This document shows positions 14,346 to 19,762 of a stretch of 19,762 nt of DNA, in pieces; position 1 is the stretch's first letter, and each line of letters begins with the position of its first letter. Source of the DNA: Euryarchaeota archaeon UBA175. Lineage in GTDB: Archaea; Thermoplasmatota; Poseidoniia; Poseidoniales; Thalassarchaeaceae. The stretch is taken from NCBI GenBank assembly GCA_002497895.1, contig DAFD01000044.1:1-19762 (forward strand). The letters run 5' to 3'. The position numbers and the translations under genes were made by a program. The notes under the pieces were generated by a model that worked only from the letters and a program-made list of their open reading frames with translations, searched no databases and was not told the DNA's origin.

Positions 14346-15113
14346 TTATTTTCCACGAAGCCCGAGTTTCTTGGTAATCATTGCAATTGGATCATAGTAC
14401 TCGGTCACGACTCTTTCCTTGAGTGGAATTATCGCGTTGTCCGTGATTTTGATTCCTGCGGGACAGACCTCGGTGCAACACTTCGTGATATTACAGTAGC
14501 CAAGGCCGAAATCCTCCTTGATTTCGGGAATGCGACTCTTGGTGTCGAGAGGGTGCATCTCTAGTCCGGCCAAGCGTACGAAGAAGCGTGGTCCTGCGAA
14601 TTCGTCAAATTTCTGGTGTTCGCGAAGAACGTGGCAGGTATTGACGCAAAGCATGCACTCTATGCAAGCGCGGAATTCTTGGATTCGATCGGCCTCTTCT
14701 TGCTTGAACTCCCAATCGAACTCTTTGGGTCCACTAATCGGGACCATTTTCTTGTTCATCTCAAAAGCCCATGACAAATCGGTCACGAGATCCTTGGTGA
14801 TTGGGAAAGCCTGCATTGGCTTGACCGTGACCGGCTGACCATCAGGAGTCTCCTCCATGATATCCTCCATTCGAGTCATGCACATCAGGCGCGGCATACC
14901 GTTTACTTCAGCACTGCATGAACCGCACTTGCCAGCCTTGCAATTCCAGCGACAGGCAAGGTCGGGTGCGTGCTCGGATTGAATACGGTGGATAACATCG
15001 AGAACGACCATGCCTTCATCCATCTCGACGGTGTAATCGACCATCTTACCCATGGCATCTCCATCACCGTCACCGACGCCGCGGAAGACTCGGAAAGTGA
15101 CATCTTCGCTCAT
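14346..15113 (-). CDS. sdhB: Succinate dehydrogenase iron-sulfur subunit
   Basis: Electron-transfer subunit of complex II, 255 residues, bound to the flavoprotein on the cytoplasmic face. All three cluster motifs are seen with standard spacing: [2Fe-2S] C58-x4-C63-x2-C66-x11-C78 (CKAGKCGSC...C), [4Fe-4S] C150-x2-C153-x2-C156-x3-C160 (CIECMLCVNTC) and [3Fe-4S] C207-x5-C213-x3-C217 (ending CTEVCPAGI). An additional cysteine (C54, C212) neighbours two of the sets. C160 is followed by His where most SdhB proteins have Pro. The start ATG 15113 has GAGGAGG about eight bases upstream, inside the end of sdhA, and only two bases separate the genes. It is last in the anchor-A-B operon. Confidence 0.95.
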   Translation of the reverse strand: MSEDVTFRVFRGVGDGDGDAMGKMVDYTVEMDEGMVVLDVIHRIQSEHAPDLACRWNCKAGKCGSCSAEVNGMPRLMCMTRMEDIMEETPDGQPVTVKPMQAFPITKDLVTDLSWAFEMNKKMVPISGPKEFDWEFKQEEADRIQEFRACIECMLCVNTCHVLREHQKFDEFAGPRFFVRLAGLEMHPLDTKSRIPEIKEDFGLGYCNITKCCTEVCPAGIKITDNAIIPLKERVVTEYYDPIAMITKKLGLRGK

Positions 15114-15115
15114 TT

Positions 15116-16963
15116 TCAGCCCTCCTCGTGTAGGTCCTCAGCATCTAGAAGTGCTTTGAGTTCATCATCTATCGGGGGGTAGGTTCGGTGTTCGATGCTC
15201 ATCGAGCCATCTGCTTCTTGCACGATTACGCTGTTGATCTTGCCCCAGTGTTTGTGATCTGGAACTGGGAAGTCATCGCGTGTGTGTCCACCACGTGACT
15301 CTTCTCGCTGAAGTGCGGCTAGCGCACACATGCGCGAGACATCCAGCATGGCGCTCAACTCGAGTGCTTGATGCCAACCGGGATTGTATATTCTCGAACC
15401 TCCTGGGCTGGTCAAATCTGCGCGAGCCTCAAGTTCTTCAAGGTCTGAAAGCGCTTCTTCAAGCAAACTTCCGTTTCGAATGATCCCGACCTTTTCTTGC
15501 ATCATCTCACGTAAATCCTCGACAACCTTAGCTGGATTTTCCCCACCTTCTCGATCGAAAGGAGCCAACGTTTCGGCGATGACCTCAGCGATTTCAGCCT
15601 CATCGACATCGGCGAAGCCGTCGGACTCAGTCGCCCGCTGCGCCGCACTCTCTCCAGCAATCTTGCCGAAGACAAGCAAATCGGTCAGTGAGTTGCCACC
15701 CAAACGGTTGGCTCCGTGCAGACCAGTTGCTGCTTCACCGGCAGCATAGAGGCCCTGAATAGTCGATTCCTGAGACTCTGGGTCGACCTTGACTCCACCC
15801 ATGACATAGTGAGCGGTCGGCCCAACTTCCATCGGTGTCTTGGTGATATCAACGGCAGCTAATTCTTTGAATTGATGATACATTCCTGGTAGTTTCTTCT
15901 TGACTTCTTCAGCAGACCGCCACGAAATATCGAGGTAAGCCCCACCGTGTTCACTTGCACGTCCTGCCTCACGCTCGGAATTGATTGCCTTCGCAACCAC
16001 GTCACGAGTTAGTAGTTCAGGCGGGCGTCTCTTCGTGGCCAACTTGCCAGAGATGACTTCGTCAACCCACTCGAGAGCTTCTTTCTCGGTATCGGCGAAC
16101 TCGTCCTTGTACATGTCAGGGATGTAATCGAACATGAAACGCTCACCCTCAGAATTGGTCAGCATGCCACCTTCACCTCGAACGCCCTCAGTAACGAGAA
16201 TCCCCTTGACACTCGGTGGCCAAATCATGCCTGTCGGATGGAATTGAACGAATTCCATATCACCCAATTCAGCCCCTGCCCAGTAAGCGAGGGCATGACC
16301 CTCTCCGGTGTATTCCCAAGAGCCGGAGCAGACCGCCCAGCAACGGGTGATTCCCCCAGTCGCGAGGACGATTGACTTGGCTTTGAAGAGGTGTAGAGAA
16401 CCATCGTTACGGTCGTAGGCGAAGCAACCGACAACAACGCCATCTTTGGTGAATAGTCGTCGAACCGTGAATTCCATGAAGACGTCCATTCCCATGTGGA
16501 CTCCCTTCTCTTGCAGAGTTCGAATCAGCTCGAGGCCGGTAGCGTCTCCAATGTGAGCGAGCCTTGGATAGGTGTGACCGCCGAAGTTTCGTTGACTCGT
16601 CAGACCTTCAGGTGTCCTATCAAAAACCGCGCCCCAGGTCTCCAACTCACGGATTCTGTCAGGTGCCTGTTCCGCGTGAATCCTCGCCATTCGCCAATCA
16701 CTCAGGTACTTCCCGCCCTTCATTGTGTCACGGAAGTGAACTTGCCAATTATCGCGAGGATCTTTGTTGCCAAGAGCGGCAGCGGCTCCACCTTCAGCCA
16801 TTACAGTGTGGGCCTTACCCAACATCGACTTGCAGACGAGCGCCACGCTGACACCCTCCTGACTAGCAGATATCGCGGCGCGAAGTCCGGCGCCGCCGGC
16901 GCCGATCACGACCACATCGTGCTCGTGAGTGGTGTAATTGTCATCGGTCAAATCGTAGCGCAT
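15116..16963 (-). CDS. sdhA: Succinate dehydrogenase flavoprotein subunit
   Basis: Catalytic subunit of complex II, oxidising succinate to fumarate with covalently bound FAD; 615 residues. The FAD-binding Rossmann motif is [17 protein letters not shown] (17-33). H52 in [16 protein letters not shown] is at the site where FAD is attached in characterised SdhA proteins. Further family parts: [57 protein letters not shown] (substrate-binding and capping region), [18 protein letters not shown] [21 protein letters not shown], and [22 protein letters not shown]. The C-terminal domain includes [11 protein letters not shown], with the catalytic-region Arg and His. ATG 16963 follows the anchor stop immediately (TGA then ATG), with GGAGGATT upstream, which indicates tight coupling. 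Confidence 0.96.
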   Translation of the reverse strand: MRYDLTDDNYTTHEHDVVVIGAGGAGLRAAISASQEGVSVALVCKSMLGKAHTVMAEGGAAAALGNKDPRDNWQVHFRDTMKGGKYLSDWRMARIHAEQAPDRIRELETWGAVFDRTPEGLTSQRNFGGHTYPRLAHIGDATGLELIRTLQEKGVHMGMDVFMEFTVRRLFTKDGVVVGCFAYDRNDGSLHLFKAKSIVLATGGITRCWAVCSGSWEYTGEGHALAYWAGAELGDMEFVQFHPTGMIWPPSVKGILVTEGVRGEGGMLTNSEGERFMFDYIPDMYKDEFADTEKEALEWVDEVISGKLATKRRPPELLTRDVVAKAINSEREAGRASEHGGAYLDISWRSAEEVKKKLPGMYHQFKELAAVDITKTPMEVGPTAHYVMGGVKVDPESQESTIQGLYAAGEAATGLHGANRLGGNSLTDLLVFGKIAGESAAQRATESDGFADVDEAEIAEVIAETLAPFDREGGENPAKVVEDLREMMQEKVGIIRNGSLLEEALSDLEELEARADLTSPGGSRIYNPGWHQALELSAMLDVSRMCALAALQREESRGGHTRDDFPVPDHKHWGKINSVIVQEADGSMSIEHRTYPPIDDELKALLDAEDLHEEG

Positions 16964-17836
16964 TCACAATCCTCCCCACAGAATAATGTCACTTAGACCG
17001 AAAAATGGATCAGTGCAAGCATAGATGTAGAAGTCAGAAAACATAACCCAAAACAGAGAGTAGAGTGCCCATTCCTTATGCTGCTCGTTTAGTTTTGTAG
17101 ATAATTTCCAGAGTTTGTATTTCATTCTGTTAATTGGGGTTGCAGTCCAGTTATTTGCTGCCCCTCCAATTACGTGCCTGAAAGCGTGGCAGCCGAAGGT
17201 GTAACCAGTCAGCATAATTACGTTGATGAGAAGAACTAGGCTGCCTATTGTGACACCGTAAGCATGCGTGTCTCCCTCATGAAAATTGACCGACATCCAG
17301 ACATCAAAGGAAAGGAGAGGTAGGTAGGCTAGCATCACATACATGAAGTATCGATGCAAATTCTGAACAAGCAAAATTCCAGTCTCTCCAGAATACTCGT
17401 CCCAAGGCTTCGACACTGCGCAACCGGTTGGTTGAGCCATGAAAGCGCGATAGTAGGCTTTACGATAATAGTAGCAAGTTGCTCGAAAGCCTGCAGGGAA
17501 AATTAGAATGAACATTGCTGGGCTTAACCATTGCAATTGTTGAGGCACCCAAGATTGCTCACCGGGGACGATAAGAGGCGAATATAGTGGGCTTAGTACG
17601 TGCGATCCAGTATCTTCAATTGCCATAGTTCCAGCACCATGACCGGCACCCGCTGACAACCCAAAATCGGAGAAGATCCAGAAGTCGGCCTCCATGAATC
17701 CGCGCCACGTTGCATAGAGGATCATGATACCCAGATATGCGGACATTGCGGCGGGGCCTTTCCACCATTGGTCGACACGGTCGGTCGCTCCGAATCCCTT
17801 CTTCATAGGGAGTGGGAAGGTGATGCCCTTACTCAT
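16964..17836 (-). CDS. sdhC: Succinate dehydrogenase membrane anchor subunit (single fused type)
   Basis: Membrane protein of 290 residues, first in the sdh operon, anchoring SdhAB and linking it to quinone. About five transmembrane helices are visible (28-45, 104-120, 160-178, 195-213 and 255-275). Candidate haem-ligand histidines are H161 (QNLHRYFMYV) and H217/H221 (GCHAFRHVIGG); H66 and H79 lie in a large loop. The segment CYYYRKAYYRAFMAQPTGCAV (120-140) followed by YSGET and LQ/VQNLHRY matches my recollection of the large single-chain anchors of actinobacterial-type complex II, not the separate small SdhC and SdhD of E. coli. That comparison is from memory. ATG 17836 has AAGGTG upstream. 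The assignment rests on both position and sequence. Confidence 0.8.
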   Translation of the reverse strand: MSKGITFPLPMKKGFGATDRVDQWWKGPAAMSAYLGIMILYATWRGFMEADFWIFSDFGLSAGAGHGAGTMAIEDTGSHVLSPLYSPLIVPGEQSWVPQQLQWLSPAMFILIFPAGFRATCYYYRKAYYRAFMAQPTGCAVSKPWDEYSGETGILLVQNLHRYFMYVMLAYLPLLSFDVWMSVNFHEGDTHAYGVTIGSLVLLINVIMLTGYTFGCHAFRHVIGGAANNWTATPINRMKYKLWKLSTKLNEQHKEWALYSLFWVMFSDFYIYACTDPFFGLSDIILWGGL

Positions 17837-17875
17837 CCTTACACCTTACGTGCAAAGCGAGTTGCCTATCCTCCA

Positions 17876-17889
17876 TAAGCAATTGCTTA
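17876..17889. promoter_or_regulatory. Perfect 14-bp palindrome in the sdh promoter region
   Basis: TAAGCAATTGCTTA reads the same on both strands and lies 40-53 bases before the sdhC start, in the 154-base gap between sdhC and the divergent zinc-ribbon ORF. Its position fits an operator for a dimeric regulator, overlapping where a minus-strand TATA element would be expected. No regulator can be named. Confidence 0.45.
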
Positions 17890-17917
17890 CGACCTGTTCA
17901 ACCACCTGACCACAGGT

Positions 17918-17928
17918 CCCCTCAGGGG
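17918..17928. promoter_or_regulatory. Second short palindrome in the sdh divergent region
   Basis: CCCCT-C-AGGGG, with partly matching flanks (GGT before, GCC after), lies 29 bases beyond the 14-bp palindrome in the same gap. It could be a second regulator site or a hairpin in the leader of a long sdh transcript. Confidence 0.3.
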
Positions 17929-17990
17929 CCTAACTCTCGTTATCCGGAAGTAGGTTCAAGGCAGTCGGCTCCGCTCACTAATTGATTGTG

Positions 17991-18104
17991 ATGAGTGTGT
18001 TCGGCGGAGACATCGAGACGAGCATCTGCTCCAATTGTGGACATATGCCAGGAGCTTGGTTACCGGGACTCCCTTGCACCGTGTGCGGAGAGCCATACTT
18101 GTGA
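17991..18104 (+). CDS. Tiny zinc-ribbon protein (37 residues)
   Basis: A short frame from ATG 17991 to TGA 18104 encodes two CxxC knuckles, SICSNCGHMPG (C13, C16) and LPCTVCGEPYL (C29, C32), separated by 12 residues, the spacing of a minimal zinc ribbon. A TAA lies in frame 12 bases upstream, so the ORF is bounded; GTG and TTG codons directly before the ATG are alternative starts. No Shine-Dalgarno site is seen, so a leaderless message is possible. The glycine after each knuckle and the position at the head of a plus-strand run support a real gene. Against it are its size and a longer frame overlapping it. Function unknown. Confidence 0.5.
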   Translation: MSVFGGDIETSICSNCGHMPGAWLPGLPCTVCGEPYL

Positions 18105-18160
18105 TTGTGAAATTGTTGTGCCAACCATAATCAACTGTATTCACTCCTCCAGTAGTATGG

Positions 18161-18166
18161 AAGGAG
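18161..18166 (+). promoter_or_regulatory. Shine-Dalgarno site deciding the start of the eight-helix protein
   Basis: AAGGAG is five bases before ATG 18172. It selects this methionine over the ATG at 18157 and over the long upstream open frame, whose first 59 residues are Cys/Ser rich and have no membrane character. Confidence 0.55.
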
Positions 18167-18171
18167 CCTCC

Positions 18172-18957
18172 ATGTTCAAAATGCCAACAATCGATCTCTC
18201 AGCAAAATCTCTACTGATATTATCTCAGTTGGGAGTTTTTGCTGTTTTTGCCTACTGGGCAGTAGAGGAGGGATCAGGTGACAATATGGACTACGTCTTT
18301 TTGACGGTGATGGCGGGTGCTGGTTTGGCGCTCTTCCTCTCAGTCCCAAACGCGAGGATGGTAGTATCCTTGGGGATTCCAGCATTGATGGTCGTAATGG
18401 GCTTGGCTATGGGTGAGAATGAGATGATGTTCTGGGCTGTTTTCATGTTGCTAATGATTGGTCCAATTGCCTACATGCCAGCAATGGCAATCGGCGATCC
18501 GACATTGGGTCTAGATGATGAATCCAGGTTGCTAAGACTTGGCATTCTTTGGATTGTCTTCGCTCTGCTCATGATGTTCATGATGTCCGGTTTAGGAAGT
18601 TTGGCTATGGAGGGCGAACTCACAGAACAAGAGTCGGAAGGGGAAGAATTTACCATCATACTAGACTCTACCGAGCAGACAATTGCACAGGGTGGGCTGG
18701 CAGTGGGTGTAATCGGGGTTCTGGTGTTCCTACTGACTGCCGTAATGAGCAGGGAGCTGGGGCCGATGCGGCCCTGGCACGGTGGTGCAATGGCAGCGGT
18801 TGCTTTGTTAATCGCCCAATATCTCTGGATGACGGCAGAAGGAGCCCCTGGCGAACAAACTAGTGATTTATTCATGATTATCTGTTTCGTTGGTATTCTT
18901 ACGCTGACTCCTTGTATTGCATATGAGGGGTCATCCGACTCATCGGAGAGTGAGTGA
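18172..18957 (+). CDS. Eight-helix membrane protein, function unknown
   Basis: A 261-residue, strongly hydrophobic protein with about eight transmembrane helices (13-30, 41-57, 64-80, 84-107, 121-140, 172-192, 204-220 and 232-250), very rich in Met, Leu, Ala and Gly. An acidic loop (148-160, ELTEQESEGEEF) sits between helices five and six, and the C-terminus is Ser/Glu rich (SSDSSESE). It has no conserved charged residue inside the helices that would suggest a transporter or enzyme, and I do not recognise the family. The start is ATG 18172, chosen from the Shine-Dalgarno site. The following gene begins one base after its stop, so the two are cotranscribed. Base composition is more AT rich than the left part of the window, like the sdh anchor gene. 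Confidence 0.75.
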   Translation: MFKMPTIDLSAKSLLILSQLGVFAVFAYWAVEEGSGDNMDYVFLTVMAGAGLALFLSVPNARMVVSLGIPALMVVMGLAMGENEMMFWAVFMLLMIGPIAYMPAMAIGDPTLGLDDESRLLRLGILWIVFALLMMFMMSGLGSLAMEGELTEQESEGEEFTIILDSTEQTIAQGGLAVGVIGVLVFLLTAVMSRELGPMRPWHGGAMAAVALLIAQYLWMTAEGAPGEQTSDLFMIICFVGILTLTPCIAYEGSSDSSESE

Positions 18958-18958
18958 A

Positions 18959-19366
18959 ATGGACGGAATAAAACGATTCATGCAACCAAAGTGGTGGTTG
19001 ACAGGTGTGGGTGCCTTATTCACACTCATGATGCTGTTGACTTACGCTGAAATCATGAACGCAGCGGAAGTAGGATGGGGTGCTGATTACACTGCTACCG
19101 ACACTTTCTACGAGAAAGCGTGGGCTGCTACCTACCTCATCATCGCAATTATTTGTTTAGTTTCTGGCCAATTTATTGAGGGGAGATCTCAAGCAATTCT
19201 TGCAATGACGATTGGAGGAGGCAATATCCTCAATTTCATACTAGTGTTCCTTGCAGCTGGTGATTTGGGTTATGGCTTCACGGAAGATCCTGTTAACTGG
19301 GCGCCACCTATGATAATGGCGGCTGGTCTTCTCTTGTCTGGATATCTTCACTTAGATGACGAATAA
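18959..19366 (+). CDS. Four-helix small membrane protein, function unknown
   Basis: A 135-residue protein with about four transmembrane helices (13-31, 53-73, 77-100 and 114-130). A short acidic/aromatic loop (GWGADYTATDTFYEKAW) follows the first helix, and the tail LHLDDE is acidic. I do not recognise the family. ATG 18959 starts one base after the stop of the eight-helix gene, with GAGTGAGTGA overlapping that junction, which indicates translational coupling; the open frame continuing upstream to 18917 lies inside the preceding gene and is ignored. Both are probably lineage-restricted. A respiratory role is suggested only by proximity to sdh, which is on the other strand. Confidence 0.72.
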   Translation: MDGIKRFMQPKWWLTGVGALFTLMMLLTYAEIMNAAEVGWGADYTATDTFYEKAWAATYLIIAIICLVSGQFIEGRSQAILAMTIGGGNILNFILVFLAAGDLGYGFTEDPVNWAPPMIMAAGLLLSGYLHLDDE

Positions 19367-19375
19367 GCAAGTAAT

Positions 19376-19762
19376 TCAAGCAAGGCCGGCGTAGTCGGCA
19401 TCGGCTTCTTCGAGCTCGATTTCTTCGACGTCCATCTGAGCTAATTGCAACTTTCCAGAGAGCTCGTCGTTAACTGCGTGCCAGTATGAATAAGCCTCAA
19501 TGACCCAAATTCCAGACTCGCGCGTACCGTTCCCGCTGCCCTTCACTCCACCGAACGGCAGGTGTGCCTCGGCTCCAGTGGTTGAGTTGTTGATTCCGGT
19601 CATTCCAGCCTTGATTCCAGTCTTGTATCGGTAAGCCTCGAGGCGGTCGTTGGTGTAAATCGCTGACGATAGGCCATACGGACTTGCGTTTGCGAGGTGA
19701 AGCGCGTGCTCGAAATCGCTGGCCTTGACGATTGTGATGACCGGCCCGAAAATCTCCTCTTG
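19376..19762 (-). CDS. Aldehyde dehydrogenase, C-terminal 128 residues (5' end beyond window)
   Basis: NAD(P)-dependent aldehyde dehydrogenase; only the C-terminal part is present and the frame is open to the right edge. The visible part starts in the conserved QEEIFGPVITIVKA, continues with NASPYGLSSAIYTNDRLEAY and the oligomerisation/NAD-domain segment GMTGINNSTTGAEAHLPFGG, then VKGSGNGTRESG, and ends with a tail typical of some ALDH branches (SGKLQLAQMDV) plus an acidic extension EEIELEEADADYAGLA. The catalytic Cys and general-base Glu lie upstream, outside the window, so the substrate cannot be inferred; succinic-semialdehyde-type or broad-range ALDH are both possible. It converges with the small membrane-protein gene across nine bases. 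Confidence 0.92.
   Translation of the reverse strand, partial: QEEIFGPVITIVKASDFEHALHLANASPYGLSSAIYTNDRLEAYRYKTGIKAGMTGINNSTTGAEAHLPFGGVKGSGNGTRESGIWVIEAYSYWHAVNDELSGKLQLAQMDVEEIELEEADADYAGLA

Noticed and set aside
17950..17972. GGTTCAAGGC run resembling a tRNA T loop
   Set aside because: No acceptor, anticodon or D arm can be drawn around it.
17995..18171. 59-residue upstream extension of the eight-helix protein
   Set aside because: It overlaps the zinc-ribbon ORF in another frame and has no membrane character; a Shine-Dalgarno site precedes ATG 18172.

Overview
The window looks like a piece of an archaeal chromosome, most likely a planktonic marine euryarchaeon of the Marine Group II / Poseidoniales type (Thermoplasmatota). 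Archaeal markers are an MC1-type chromatin protein, an Hjc-like Holliday junction resolvase, an Lhr helicase with a zinc ribbon, a presenilin-like A22 protease, a Sec11-type (Ser/His/Asp) signal peptidase, a UPF0200-like kinase and a stand-alone Lrp/AsnC ligand-binding domain. The lineage is inferred from this mix and from the many lineage-restricted membrane proteins; no search was run. Genes are densely packed on both strands, with several GTG and TTG starts. No stretch over about 160 bases lacks a gene, and I see no rRNA, tRNA, CRISPR array or insertion sequence.

Left part (1-4.6 kb): the N-terminal half of seryl-tRNA synthetase runs off the left edge. Upstream of it on the same strand is a presenilin-like intramembrane aspartyl protease. 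Divergent from that is a plus-strand run of folC (folate polyglutamylation), a small membrane-anchored protein with a Cys/Asp-rich repeat-like motif, and a dCMP deaminase. On the minus strand, a UPF0200-like P-loop kinase overlaps the end of a 1013-residue Lhr helicase.

Middle (7.6-14.3 kb): a four-helix membrane protein of unknown function is followed by signal peptidase I, whose TTG start is fixed by a strong Shine-Dalgarno site. Convergent to it is a site-2 protease (M50), so three membrane-embedded or membrane-anchored proteases lie within about 10 kb. Then come a 64-residue coiled-coil protein, an Hjc-like resolvase, a divergent protein whose second half reads as a RuvC/YqgF-like RNase H fold, a macro-domain protein, a 77-residue AsnC ligand-binding domain and an MC1 chromatin protein. 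The pairing of Hjc with the RuvC/YqgF-like protein is the most interesting observation.

Right part (14.3-19.8 kb): a minus-strand succinate dehydrogenase operon (membrane anchor, flavoprotein, iron-sulfur protein, in transcription order) has tightly spaced junctions. Its promoter region carries a perfect 14-bp palindrome. Divergent from it are a 37-residue zinc-ribbon ORF and two polytopic membrane proteins I do not recognise. The window ends in the C-terminal part of an aldehyde dehydrogenase.
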